This document shows positions 35,561-43,821 of a stretch of DNA of 64,000 bases, one piece after another. A program made the translations under genes and the position numbers. Source of the stretch: Croceibacterium aestuarii (GTDB lineage: Bacteria > Pseudomonadota > Alphaproteobacteria > Sphingomonadales > Sphingomonadaceae); assembly GCF_030657335.1 (NCBI RefSeq), contig NZ_CP131039.1, positions 310,001-374,000 on the forward strand. Reading direction: 5' to 3'. The number at the start of each line of letters is the position of its first letter. Within the stretch, counting starts at the first letter, position 1. The notes beneath the pieces are model-generated. The model searched no databases, was not told the origin of the DNA, and saw only the letters and a list, made by a program, of their open reading frames with translations.

Positions 35561-36480
35561 AGCATCCTCCGCAAGGCGGCGAGAACCGTAAACCGGGCCG
35601 TCAGCACCGCGAGGACAATGCCGGCGACGGGAATGGCGCCGATCAGCACCCAATCGACCATCTTGAGCCCGCCCCCACCGACCATGCCCGAATCGAGCGC
35701 TGCAAACTGCCGTCCCAGCACGAACAGTGCAGCCACGCCGAGCGCGAGACCCACCACTCCGCCAACAGTGGCATCGGCGGCAATCGAGCGCTGGAAGAGG
35801 CGAGCGATCTGGCGGTCGGTCCCGCCGAGCAAGTGGACGATCTCGATGGTGTCGCGGTTCGAGCCGAGCGCACTGCGCGCGGCCAGCCAGACCGCCGCGG
35901 CGCTGGTCAAGGCAAGCAGAACGACGAGCCCGATGGCAAGCCATTGCAGCGAGGCAATGGCCTGGAACACGGGGGCGAGCCAGCCGGCCTGGGCGTCGAC
36001 GCGCGCCGAAGGCACCGACGCCGACAAGGTGTCGCGCAATTCGGCCAGCCGCCGCGGCGTAATCGGTCCCTGCAGCCGGGCATCGATCAGCGCAGGGGTC
36101 GGAATGGCCTCGTCGCCCTGTCCGGCGAAGTCGCCAAGCCACGGCTCGAGCAACTCCGCAAGTTCCTCGTCGGGGACGCGCCGTACGCTGGCGATATCCT
36201 CACGGTTGGACAGGATCGCCACCGCGACCTCGGCCTGACGATTGCGTTCGGCCGGTGCCGCCTCGACCACTTGCACGGTCAGGCCGCCGGCGATCTGGGA
36301 GCGGGCATGCGAGGCGATGTTGCTCAACGCCAGCCCCCCGGCCGCGGCGATTACGGTCAATGCGATCATGATCGCGATGACCCACGGCATCGGCCCGGCG
36401 AGGCGGGTCTGCTGCAAGATACCCGAGCGCTCGGCGCCGAAGCGCGGCTGATTGCGCCGCAGGAGTCCGGGAATCGCCAT
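35557..36480 (-). CDS. ftsX: Cell division protein FtsX (ABC-like permease)
   Basis: A 307-residue membrane protein with one N-terminal helix, a periplasmic loop of about 100 residues, then three helices. This is the FtsX topology. The [20 protein letters not shown] segment and the LGGTDRQIARLFQ motif near residue 200 are typical. FtsX with FtsE controls cell-wall hydrolase activation at the division site. Start ATG 36480 overlaps the ftsE stop by one base. Confidence 0.9.
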   Translation of the reverse strand: MAIPGLLRRNQPRFGAERSGILQQTRLAGPMPWVIAIMIALTVIAAAGGLALSNIASHARSQIAGGLTVQVVEAAPAERNRQAEVAVAILSNREDIASVRRVPDEELAELLEPWLGDFAGQGDEAIPTPALIDARLQGPITPRRLAELRDTLSASVPSARVDAQAGWLAPVFQAIASLQWLAIGLVVLLALTSAAAVWLAARSALGSNRDTIEIVHLLGGTDRQIARLFQRSIAADATVGGVVGLALGVAALFVLGRQFAALDSGMVGGGGLKMVDWVLIGAIPVAGIVLAVLTARFTVLAALRRML

Positions 36481-37199
36481 CAGCCTGCCTGCCGCCGCGG
36501 CGGATAGCGCAACGCGCCGGTCGGATCGTGCAGTCGCCCCTTGTCGAGCCGCATGATAAGCGAATCGGGCACCTTCTTGAGCAGGTGCACGTCGTGAGTG
36601 GCGACAACCACCGTGGTTCCGAGCCGGTTGAGCGCTTCGAACAGCCGCAGCAGCTTGAGGGCCATTTCCGGATCCACGTTGCCGGTCGGCTCGTCGGCGA
36701 CGAGGATCTCGGGTCGGGCAATTACCGCGCGGGCGATCGCCACACGTTGCTGCTCGCCGCCCGAGAGCGTGGCCGGACGCGCATCGGAGCGGTGCGAGAG
36801 CCCGACCCATTCGAGCATGTCGGCGACCGGCTTCTCGATATCGCTCTCGGCGACGCCCGATACGCGCAGCGGCAGCGCGACGTTGTCGAATGCGGAGAGG
36901 TGGTCGACCAGGCGGAAATCCTGGAACACGGTCCCGATACGGCGGCGTAGCGCCGGCAGCCGCTCACGCCGGAGCGTTATGACGTCGGTGCCGAACATAC
37001 GGATCATCCCGCGCGAAGGGCGCTGGGCGAGGTAAAGCAGCCTGAGCAGCGAAGTCTTGCCCGCGCCGCTGGCCCCGGTGAGAAAGTAGAAGCTGCCGGG
37101 ATAGAGCGTGAACGACACGTCGCTGAGCACTTCACGGTCGGTTCCATAGCGCAGCCCGACATTGTCGAACTGCACAATGTCGCCCTCCGCCGAAGTCAT
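36480..37199 (-). CDS. ftsE: Cell division ATP-binding protein FtsE
   Basis: A 239-residue ABC ATPase. Walker A is TGASGAGKTSLL near residue 41, the Q-loop reads FQDFRLVDHLS, the signature is LSGGEQQRVAIARA near 145, and Walker B is ILVADEPTGNVDPE near 163. The FtsE start region FDNVGLRYG is normal. It powers the FtsEX complex. It is the first gene of the minus-strand division/lipid run, with a 161-bp gap to the divergent zinc-ribbon gene. Confidence 0.95.
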   Translation of the reverse strand: MTSAEGDIVQFDNVGLRYGTDREVLSDVSFTLYPGSFYFLTGASGAGKTSLLRLLYLAQRPSRGMIRMFGTDVITLRRERLPALRRRIGTVFQDFRLVDHLSAFDNVALPLRVSGVAESDIEKPVADMLEWVGLSHRSDARPATLSGGEQQRVAIARAVIARPEILVADEPTGNVDPEMALKLLRLFEALNRLGTTVVVATHDVHLLKKVPDSLIMRLDKGRLHDPTGALRYPPRRQAG

Positions 37200-37360
37200 C
37201 GGCGGAAATCCGGCTCGGCTTTGACCAGGATGGCGGAAAAGGGCGGCATGCGCGCGGGCTATAGCTTCCTATCAGTGTGGAAAAAAGCCACGGTGGGACG
37301 CATGTTCACGGTCGCACATCTTGTTGCCATGTATCGCGGGGCGCTAGGCTGGCCCGCAAC

Positions 37361-38158
37361 ATGATAATCGCCTGCCCCGCCTGCTCGACCCGGTACGTTG
37401 TGCCCGACAGCGCCATAGGCGTCGACGGACGAACGGTGCGCTGCGCCAAATGCCGGCATTCGTGGTTCCAGGAAGGCGCGCCCGCGGGGCCAGCGGCCGA
37501 ACCGGCCCAGGAGAGACAGCGCGCTCGTGCACCGCAACCGCCCGTAGCACCGCCTCAACCACCGGCCCCCGCCCCTGTCGCGCCGAGCAGGGCCGAGCCG
37601 GAGCCCGAACCCGAACCCGAGCCGCCCACCACGGCATTCGACGAGCCTCTGCCGCCGCCCGTCCGCAGCGCACCGCCCCCACGCGAAGAGGAGCCCTCGC
37701 AGTTCGAGCACCAGCCGCCGTTCCGCAAGCGCCGCAACTGGCTCAGGGTGTGGACTTACGCCGGTGCCGTCTTTGCGCTCGTCGCCGCCGGCTTGATTGT
37801 CGCGGTGAGCTATTTCGGGCTGCCCGACTGGGTGCCGGTCAACCGCCCGACGTTCGCGATGGGCCAGCGCGACCTGCAGCTCGACTTTCCCGCCGATCAG
37901 CAGGAACGACGGCAACTGCCCAATGGTACCGAGTTCTTCGGCGCCAGCGGAACGATCACCAACATCGGCAGCACGGCGCACGATGTCCCGCCCATCCTCA
38001 TCGTCCTGCGCGACGGACGCGACCGGATCGTCTATTCCTGGGAAGTCTATCCGCCGAAGCGCACGCTGGCGCCGGGCGAGACGATGTCGGTAAACGAGGC
38101 CGTGACCGACGTGCCGCGCGCCGCCAAGGTTGCCGAAATCGGCTGGAAACCGCAGTAG
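37361..38158 (+). CDS. Zinc-ribbon (MJ0042) protein with a proline-rich linker and membrane helix
   Basis: A 265-residue protein. The N-terminal zinc ribbon has two CxxC pairs ([11 protein letters not shown] and [10 protein letters not shown], residues 5-34). A disordered Pro/Glu-rich linker follows with a PEPEPEPEP run. A single transmembrane helix lies near residues 127-150. A C-terminal DUF3426-type beta domain of about 110 residues includes [20 protein letters not shown]. The domain order puts the ribbon in the cytoplasm and the beta domain in the periplasm. It is divergent from ftsE, a conserved arrangement in sphingomonads as far as I recall. Confidence 0.85.
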   Translation: MIIACPACSTRYVVPDSAIGVDGRTVRCAKCRHSWFQEGAPAGPAAEPAQERQRARAPQPPVAPPQPPAPAPVAPSRAEPEPEPEPEPPTTAFDEPLPPPVRSAPPPREEEPSQFEHQPPFRKRRNWLRVWTYAGAVFALVAAGLIVAVSYFGLPDWVPVNRPTFAMGQRDLQLDFPADQQERRQLPNGTEFFGASGTITNIGSTAHDVPPILIVLRDGRDRIVYSWEVYPPKRTLAPGETMSVNEAVTDVPRAAKVAEIGWKPQ

Positions 38159-38168
38159 CGCGGCGCGC

Positions 38169-38399
38169 CTATTCGAATTCGAAGGTGACCCTGGCGCCGC
38201 TCTTGCGCACCTGGCTTCGCGGCGCGTCGGGGGAATTGCCGCTGGTCAGCTTGCCGTCCTGCACCACGGCCGGGCGCACAATCCGGGCGGACACCTCGGC
38301 GCCGACCACTTGCGCGCCCTCACCATGCACCTCTTCGCGCGCCGCGGGCGCGGTCTGCGTTGCGACGACGGCAAGAACGAGGGCGGGGGCGAAACTCAT
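38169..38399 (-). CDS. Small exported protein of unknown function
   Basis: A 76-residue protein. The first 20 residues form a short signal sequence (MSFAPALVLAVVATQTAPAA). The mature part is charged and ends in GARVTFEFE. It has no recognised motif. ATG 38399 is preferred to TTG 38405. It is convergent with the zinc-ribbon gene, ten bases away. Coding potential is moderate only. Confidence 0.55.
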   Translation of the reverse strand: MSFAPALVLAVVATQTAPAAREEVHGEGAQVVGAEVSARIVRPAVVQDGKLTSGNSPDAPRSQVRKSGARVTFEFE

Positions 38400-38499
38400 G
38401 GGCAAGATGTTGCCGCGCCGTTCACCACGTGTGCAAGGGGACCGTTAGGAGCGTTCCGCGGTGAAACGACGGGGCGTGCATTTCCTAGTACCGAGCCGC

Positions 38500-38526
38500 T
38501 TGCAGGGGGGTGACCCCTTTGCTAAG
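38500..38526 (+). promoter_or_regulatory. Caulobacter-type housekeeping promoter upstream of tRNA-Leu
   Basis: TTGCAGG (38500-38506), 14 bases, then GCTAAGGG (38521-38528). This matches the alphaproteobacterial vegetative pattern TTGACgS-N10-14-GCTANAWC with a few mismatches, and is followed by the GCGCGC start region often seen at stable-RNA promoters. The spacer contains a GGGG-TGA-CCCC dyad. Transcription should begin near 38531 and run toward tRNA-Leu. Confidence 0.6.
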
Positions 38527-38544
38527 GGCGCGCACCTACCCCGG

Positions 38545-38572
38545 AGGAGCCGGTGTTAACGGCTCCTTTTTT
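38545..38572 (+). terminator. Intrinsic-terminator-like hairpin directly upstream of tRNA-Leu
   Basis: AGGAGCCG (38545-38552) pairs perfectly with CGGCTCCT (38560-38567) over a 7-base loop, followed by a run of six T (38567-38572). This is a textbook Rho-independent terminator shape. It starts about 15 bases after the predicted transcription start and ends five bases before the tRNA. No plus-strand protein gene ends nearby; the closest is at 38158. Confidence 0.7.
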
Positions 38573-38577
38573 CACGT

Positions 38578-38664
38578 GCGGTCGTGGCGGAACTGGTAGA
38601 CGCGCAACGTTGAGGTCGTTGTGGGCGAAAGCCCGTGGAAGTTCGAGTCTTCTCGACCGCACCA
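38578..38664 (+). tRNA. tRNA-Leu (anticodon GAG)
   Basis: The acceptor arms GCGGTCG (38578-38584) and CGACCGC (38654-38660) pair fully, followed by the discriminator A and an encoded CCA (38662-38664). The anticodon stem CAACG/CGTTG encloses the loop TTGAGGT with anticodon GAG at 38612-38614, which reads CUC and CUU leucine codons. A long variable arm (GGGCGAAAGCCC) marks a class II tRNA, and the T-arm carries GTTCGAGTC. It is 87 bases long. Confidence 0.97.
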
Positions 38665-38887
38665 CTCAGTCCGAGAGGACTTCGAAAACCGGAAGCCAGC
38701 GCCCGAAAAAATGGCGCAGGTCCGCGGCCTTTCGGCCCAGCCATTTCCCCTCCAGCCGAACACTCGCTCATCCCCCGCGGCGGCCGCCGCTCACGGAAAC
38801 GATTTTCGGAAGATTTCCGCGCTCGGGGCGCGGAACGATCTCGGTGCCGCACGGATTATCATTTGCGATGATTGCCGTGATGTTTCC

Positions 38888-40111
38888 GTGAAACCGCGGG
38901 CGAGTGCAGCGCAGTTCGAAGGCACCCCGCGCCGGCGCTATTATACCGGCCGAAGCCTCTCGCGCGTGCAGACCGTCGAAGACCTTCGCGCCAGGGCGCA
39001 TCGGCTCATGCCGCGCTTCGTGCTCGAGTATCTCGAGGCGGGCAGCGGCGAGGAAGCCACCCTGGCGCGCGAGCGGGAGGCCTTTGCCGAATGGCGGGTG
39101 ATCCCTCATACCCTGGTCGATGAATCGACGCGCGATGTCTCCGCTCCGATCCTCGGCAGCAAGGCGCCGCTGCCGCTGGCCATCGCGCCGACCGGGCTCA
39201 ACGGCATCTTCATGCACCACGCCGACCTCGCCCTGGCGCGAGCGGCCGCGGCCTCCGGCGTTCCTTTTATCCAGAGCACGATGTCGAACGACCGGATGGA
39301 GCAGGTCGCCGCGATCGACGGGCTGCGGCACTGGTGGCAGCTCTACGTCTTCGGCGGCGAGGAGGTCTGGCAGGAGCTGGTCGACCGCGCCGAACGGGCA
39401 GGATGCGAAGCCCTGGTGCTGACCACCAATGCGCAGATTTTCGGCCAGCGCGACTGGGACAAGCGCGACCGCGCACCGAGCGGCTTTCCCGATGCAGCCG
39501 ACCTGCTCAATGCCGCCACCCACCCGCGCTGGGCCGTGACGACCCTCACCGGCGGCTTGCCCGAATTTGCCAACGTGATCGACTTCGTGCCGAAGGACCG
39601 CCGCTCGTTCTTCGATTCGGCCAACTGGATTCGCCATCAAATGCCCAAGACTCTGTCATGGCGCGATGTGGCGCGGATTCGCGATCGATGGACGCGGCCG
39701 TTCTTCGTCAAAGGCATTCTCAATCCGGACGACGTGCAGCAGGCGCTCGACTGCGGAGTCGACGGGGTCATGCTCGGAGCCCACGGTGGGCGGCAGGCCG
39801 ACTGGTCGGTCTCTGCGCTCGACGTCTTGCCGCGCGCCCGCGAGATCGTCGGCGATCGGATCGAACTCTACATCTCGGGCGGCATTCGCAGGGGGAGCGA
39901 TATCCTCAAGGCCTGCGCGCTCGGCGCCGATGCCGTCCTCGCCGGGAGAGCCCCGCTCTATGGCCTGTGCGCGCATGGTGAGGACGGCGTCCGCAAGGCG
40001 ATCGAGCTGCTCCGGTCGGAGATGCTGAACGAGCTCGGCCAGTACGGCGTGCCCGGCCTCGACAAACTCTCGCGCTACCTGCTCGTGCGGACCGAGAACC
40101 TGCCGCTCTAG
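38888..40111 (+). CDS. FMN-dependent alpha-hydroxyacid dehydrogenase
   Basis: A protein of about 407 residues in the lactate dehydrogenase (LldD)/glycolate oxidase family. The beta/alpha barrel signatures are PLAIAPTGLNGIF near residue 95, PFFVKGILNPDDVQQAL near 271 (active-site Lys) and GVMLGAHGGRQ near 293, with the catalytic His and Arg. The phosphate loop is YISGGIRRGSDILKA near 327. It oxidises an L-2-hydroxyacid to the oxoacid. Start GTG 38888 is tentative, as the conserved part begins near YYTGRSLSR. The end overlaps the convergent transducer-family gene by four bases. Confidence 0.88.
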   Translation: MKPRASAAQFEGTPRRRYYTGRSLSRVQTVEDLRARAHRLMPRFVLEYLEAGSGEEATLAREREAFAEWRVIPHTLVDESTRDVSAPILGSKAPLPLAIAPTGLNGIFMHHADLALARAAAASGVPFIQSTMSNDRMEQVAAIDGLRHWWQLYVFGGEEVWQELVDRAERAGCEALVLTTNAQIFGQRDWDKRDRAPSGFPDAADLLNAATHPRWAVTTLTGGLPEFANVIDFVPKDRRSFFDSANWIRHQMPKTLSWRDVARIRDRWTRPFFVKGILNPDDVQQALDCGVDGVMLGAHGGRQADWSVSALDVLPRAREIVGDRIELYISGGIRRGSDILKACALGADAVLAGRAPLYGLCAHGEDGVRKAIELLRSEMLNELGQYGVPGLDKLSRYLLVRTENLPL

Positions 40112-40485
40112 TCGGCGGCGAAGGCCATTGTCGTCATCAGCGAAATTTCCGCGGCCCGGCTGTCGAGCCGCGTGTGCTGGACGACGATCGGGCGGTCGCT
40201 CTCGATCACGCTCGCATAGCTCGTGCCGCGCGGAACCCGCTCGGGATGGTCCAGGTCGTTGAAGCGCAGGTGCCGGGTGCGCCGGGCTTCGACCGACAGG
40301 CGGTATGGCCCGGCCGGTTCGCGGTCGGTGAAGAAGATGGTGATCTCGACCTCGGCATCCTCGTCTCCCGTGTTGAGGATGCAGGCGGCCTCGTGGCTGA
40401 TCAATGTCTCGTCGGCGCCGGCCATGCTGCCGTCGGGAATGTAGCCTTCGGCGATGACCCAGCGCTTTCGGCCGATCGAATCCAT
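40108..40485 (-). CDS. Anabaena sensory rhodopsin transducer (ASRT) family protein
   Basis: A 125-residue single-domain protein that I recognise as the ASRT family from its pattern: IGRKRWVIAEGYIPDG at the start, then SHEAACILNTGDEDAEVEIT, then the REPAGPYRLSVEARRTRHLR segment, and IVVQHTRLDSR near the end. The founding member is a beta-sandwich tetramer that docks on a sensory rhodopsin. No rhodopsin is encoded here, and relatives occur in many non-phototrophs, so another ligand or partner is likely. It is divergent from the TPP-enzyme operon, with which it may share a stress promoter. Confidence 0.88.
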   Translation of the reverse strand: MDSIGRKRWVIAEGYIPDGSMAGADETLISHEAACILNTGDEDAEVEITIFFTDREPAGPYRLSVEARRTRHLRFNDLDHPERVPRGTSYASVIESDRPIVVQHTRLDSRAAEISLMTTMAFAAD

Positions 40486-40529
40486 GGTTCCTCACCTCTC
40501 AAGTCAGCGCTTCGTCCTGTGCTTTTTTC

Positions 40530-40554
40530 GGAACGCCGGCGGGCCCGCTCCGTT
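40530..40554 (+). promoter_or_regulatory. EcfG-type general stress response promoter (plus strand)
   Basis: GGAAC (40530-40534), 16 bases, CGTT (40551-40554). This is an exact match to the alphaproteobacterial EcfG consensus GGAAC-N16/17-CGTT. It lies 42 bases before the ATG of the TPP-enzyme gene, leaving room for a short leader with AAGGAGA as ribosome binding site. It would place the whole downstream operon under the general stress sigma factor. Confidence 0.75.
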
Positions 40555-40557
40555 TCC
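40532..40557 (-). promoter_or_regulatory. Overlapping EcfG-like promoter on the minus strand
   Basis: On the minus strand the same segment reads GGAAA (40557-40553), 17 bases, CGTT (40535-40532), one mismatch from the EcfG consensus. It points at the ASRT-family gene whose ATG is at 40485, about 47 bases away. The two promoters use opposite strands of one near-palindrome, so divergent stress control is possible. The mismatch at the fifth base makes this weaker than the plus-strand site. Confidence 0.45.
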
Positions 40558-40596
40558 GAATCGACGCCAAAACGCATCGAGCCAAGGAGAGTCGCC

Positions 40597-42381
40597 ATGT
40601 CGCAGACCGTTTCCCATTTCGTCTGGGAGCGTCTTCACGAGTGGGGCGTGCGGCGCATTTTCGGTTTCCCCGGCGACGGCATCAACGGGCTCGTCGGCGC
40701 GCTCGACGAGATGAAGGACAAGTTCGACTTCGTGCAAGTCCGGCACGAGGAAATGGCCGCCTTCATGGCCAGCGCCCACGCCAAGTTCACCGGCGAGCTC
40801 GGCGTCTGCCTCGCCACCTCGGGTCCCGGCGCCTCGCACCTGCTCACCGGCCTCTACGACGCACGGATGGATCACATGCCGGTGCTGGCCATCGTCGGCC
40901 AGCAGGCGCGCACCGCGATCGGCGCGCATTACCAGCAGGAACTCGACATGACCTCGATGTTCAAGGACGTCGCCGGCGCGTTCACCGGCTATGCCATGGT
41001 GCCTGCGCAGGTCCGTCACCTGGTCGACCGCGCGGTACGCATCGCCAAGGGGCGCAACCGGGTCACCGCGCTGGTCTTCCCCAACGACCTGCAGGAAAAG
41101 AAGTACACCGAGCCGCCGCGCAAGCACGGCGCCGTGTTCTCGGGCATCGGCTACTCGCGCCCGCAGATCGCGCCCGCCCCGGCCGACCTCGAGCGTGCGG
41201 CCGAAGTCCTCAATGCCGGCGGGAAGGTCGCGATGCTGGTCGGCGCCGGCTGCAAGGGCGCCACCGATCAGGTCATCGCCATAGCCGATAAGCTGGGCGC
41301 CGGCGCGGCCAAGGCGCTGCTCGGCAAGGACGTCCTGTCCGACGACCTGCCGTGGGTCACCGGCTCGATCGGCCTGCTCGGCACCAAGCCGAGCTGGGAC
41401 CTGATGAAGGAATGCGACACCCTGCTCACGCTCGGCTCGGGATTCCCCTATTCGGAATTCCTGCCCGAGGAAGGCCAGGCGCGCGGAGTGCAGGTCGATA
41501 TCGAGCCCGAGATGCTCTCGATCCGCTTCCCACACGACGTCAATCTGCAGGGCGACGTAGCGCTGACCATCGAAGCGCTGCTGCCGCTGCTGGAGCAGAA
41601 GACCGACACCGGCTGGCGCGACGACATCCGCGGCTGGAAGGAAGACTGGGAGGAGACGCTGCGCGACCGCGCGATGGTTTCCGCCGACCCGGTCAATCCG
41701 CAGCGCATCTTCACCGAGCTTTCGCCGCGCCTGCCGGAACGGGCGATCATCACCAGCGACAGCGGGTCGGCGGCCAACTGGTACGCCCGCGACCTCAAGT
41801 TCCGTAGCGGCATGATGGGTTCGCTTTCGGGCGGGCTAGCCTCGATGGGCGCCGGCGTGCCGTACGCCATCGCCGCCAAGTTCGGCTATCCCGACCGTCC
41901 GGTGATCGCGCTGGTCGGCGACGGGGCCATGCAGATGAACGGCATGGCCGAGCTGATCACGGTCAAGAAATACCACGACAAATGGCCGAACCAGACCTTC
42001 GTCGTCTGCGTGCTCAACAACCAGGATCTCAACCAGGTGACTTGGGAACAGCGGGTGATGGAAGGCAATCCCAAGTCGGCGACGACCCAGCGCGTGCCCG
42101 ATATCCCCTATCACAAGTTCGCGGAGCTGATCGGCTTCGAAGGCATCTTCGTCGACGATCCCGAGCAGCTCGGCGCCGCGTGGGAGCGGGCGCTTTCGAG
42201 CGGCAGGCCGACCCTGATCGAGGTCAAGTGCGATCCAGAGGTTCCGCCGCTGCCGCCGCATATCAAGTTCGCCCAGGCTAAGGCTTTCATGACCGCTGCG
42301 GTGCAGGGCGACCCAAACGAAGAAAGCATGATCATGGGCAGCGTCAAGCAGGTGTTGAGCTCGGTAATGGCAGACGATTGA
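40597..42381 (+). CDS. Pyruvate-oxidase-like thiamine pyrophosphate enzyme
   Basis: A 594-residue three-domain TPP enzyme of the PoxB/acetolactate synthase family. The N-terminal PYR domain has FGFPGDGINGL and the cofactor-activating glutamate in VRHEEMAAFMASAHAKFTG near residue 50. The central domain binds a nucleotide or FAD. The C-terminal PP domain carries VGDGAMQMNGMAELI and NNQDLNQVTWEQR for Mg-TPP binding. Decarboxylation of pyruvate to acetate with electron transfer to a membrane chain is the likely reaction. AAGGAGA precedes the ATG. An EcfG promoter lies upstream. Confidence 0.87.
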   Translation: MSQTVSHFVWERLHEWGVRRIFGFPGDGINGLVGALDEMKDKFDFVQVRHEEMAAFMASAHAKFTGELGVCLATSGPGASHLLTGLYDARMDHMPVLAIVGQQARTAIGAHYQQELDMTSMFKDVAGAFTGYAMVPAQVRHLVDRAVRIAKGRNRVTALVFPNDLQEKKYTEPPRKHGAVFSGIGYSRPQIAPAPADLERAAEVLNAGGKVAMLVGAGCKGATDQVIAIADKLGAGAAKALLGKDVLSDDLPWVTGSIGLLGTKPSWDLMKECDTLLTLGSGFPYSEFLPEEGQARGVQVDIEPEMLSIRFPHDVNLQGDVALTIEALLPLLEQKTDTGWRDDIRGWKEDWEETLRDRAMVSADPVNPQRIFTELSPRLPERAIITSDSGSAANWYARDLKFRSGMMGSLSGGLASMGAGVPYAIAAKFGYPDRPVIALVGDGAMQMNGMAELITVKKYHDKWPNQTFVVCVLNNQDLNQVTWEQRVMEGNPKSATTQRVPDIPYHKFAELIGFEGIFVDDPEQLGAAWERALSSGRPTLIEVKCDPEVPPLPPHIKFAQAKAFMTAAVQGDPNEESMIMGSVKQVLSSVMADD

Positions 42382-43199
42382 TGCCCGCGGCCGCGACACG
42401 GAGCGCGGCCCGGCTCGTCGCTGGAGGGGCTGCGGCGGTGGCCGGGTCGGTGCTGGCGGACTCCGCGATGGAGCACTACCGCGGATCGTTCGACAACCGC
42501 GCCATGCTGCTTCCGATCGCCTCTTCGGCGCTGGCGATCGCTGCCGACAGCCGGCTGGCGTCGGGCCGAGTTACCGGCGCTTCGCCGCTCACTGCCTCGA
42601 TTCACGCTGCGAGTATTGCGGTGGGCGCAGCCGGGCTCGGCTTCCACACCTACAACGTGACCCGCAAGGCCGGCGGGATAAGCTGGAACAACCTGTTCTA
42701 CCGTGCTCCGATCGGCGCTCCCGCAGCGCTGGTCACTTCCGGCATGCTGGGTGTTGCCGCACAGGCGTTGGGGAGCGGGGCAAGCTATCTCGGCCCCCTG
42801 CCCTTGCTCTCGGGGCGCGCGCTGGCCGGCTTTACCGCGTTGGGCCTGGCCGGTGCATCGGCCGAGGCGGCGCTGCTGCATTTTCGCGGCGCCTATCACG
42901 ATTCCTTCATGTGGCTGCCGGTGACGCTCCCGCCGCTCTCGGCCGCCGCTCTGGCGCGCGCAGCGATGACCGGGCGGGCCGGGTGGATCACGACCGCGAC
43001 TCTCGCCGCGACGGCCGCGGTCGGCCTGTTCGGCATGGCGTTTCATGCCTACGGCGTATCGCGCAACATGGGCGGCTGGAAGAACTGGCGGCAAAACATC
43101 CTCGCCGGGCCGCCCCTCCCCGCTCCGCCTTCCTTCACCGGCCTGGCCATCGCCGGGCTCGGCGCGCTCATGCTGATCCGCAGGTTCGCCCGTGGCTGA
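42381..43199 (+). CDS. Membrane protein with an internal duplication
   Basis: A 272-residue protein with about eight hydrophobic segments in two similar halves. The first half has MEHYRGSFDNRAMLLPI near residue 30, then GFHTYNVTRKAGGISWNN near 93. The second half has LLHFRGAYHDSFMWLPV near 165, then AFHAYGVSRNMGGWKNWRQN near 219. The repeated H-[YF]-R-G and F-H-x-Y-x-V-x-R-x-x-G-G patterns show a duplication of about 130 residues. The paired histidines in membrane-edge positions could bind heme or quinone, but this is only a guess. The start shares one base with the preceding stop. It overlaps the subunit 3 gene by eight bases. Confidence 0.75.
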   Translation: MPAAATRSAARLVAGGAAAVAGSVLADSAMEHYRGSFDNRAMLLPIASSALAIAADSRLASGRVTGASPLTASIHAASIAVGAAGLGFHTYNVTRKAGGISWNNLFYRAPIGAPAALVTSGMLGVAAQALGSGASYLGPLPLLSGRALAGFTALGLAGASAEAALLHFRGAYHDSFMWLPVTLPPLSAAALARAAMTGRAGWITTATLAATAAVGLFGMAFHAYGVSRNMGGWKNWRQNILAGPPLPAPPSFTGLAIAGLGALMLIRRFARG

Positions 43200-43821
43200 C
43201 CCGTTCCCCGGCTACGACGTCCTCGACAAGCGCGGCAGCTTGAGCTGGAACGAACCGACCCGCGCGGCGATCGACCACCGGATGAGGCTCGAAGTACCTG
43301 GCGGGGTACTAAGTGAAAGGCAGCTTGCAACCCTGCACCTCGTCGCGGCGCGCGTGTGCCCCGATCCCGAAGGCCGGGCGCCGACCACCACGCTGGCGAT
43401 GGTGGTGGAGAAGATCGCACAGGATGCCAGCGACGGTTTCCGTCACCACACCCTGCCGCGCACCGCAGAATGCTGGCGACGCGGACTCGACGCCATCGAG
43501 GCCGAGGCGCAGGCCCGCTACGGCGCGAACTTCGCTAGCCTCGATGCAGCGCAAGCGGACGCAGTCCTGCGTGAGATCGAAAGCGGCAATGTGCGGGCCC
43601 GCGAGTGGGATTCCCTGCCCCCGCAGACGTTCTGGAACTGGCGACTGCTCCACGATCTCGTCTCGGCGCACTGGGCGCAGCCGTCGCTATGGAGCGCTAT
43701 GGGTTTCGGGGGTCCTGCCTCGCCGCGCGGTTATGTCCGCACGTCCGCCAACCGGCGCGATCCGTGGGAGGCGATCGAACGGGGCGAAGACACCAGAGGA
43801 CTGCCGCGGCATCGTGAATGA
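43192..43821 (+). CDS. Gluconate 2-dehydrogenase subunit 3-family protein
   Basis: A 209-residue protein of the small-subunit family that partners GMC flavoproteins. It starts at GTG 43192, overlapping the preceding gene. The family pattern begins with LSERQLATLHLVAARVCPDP near residue 41, and ends in WNWRLLHDLVSAHWAQPSLWSAMGF. Classical members carry a Tat signal that carries the flavoprotein across the membrane; none is obvious here. It overlaps the flavoprotein gene by eight bases, as expected for subunits of one enzyme. Confidence 0.85.
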   Translation: MADPFPGYDVLDKRGSLSWNEPTRAAIDHRMRLEVPGGVLSERQLATLHLVAARVCPDPEGRAPTTTLAMVVEKIAQDASDGFRHHTLPRTAECWRRGLDAIEAEAQARYGANFASLDAAQADAVLREIESGNVRAREWDSLPPQTFWNWRLLHDLVSAHWAQPSLWSAMGFGGPASPRGYVRTSANRRDPWEAIERGEDTRGLPRHRE

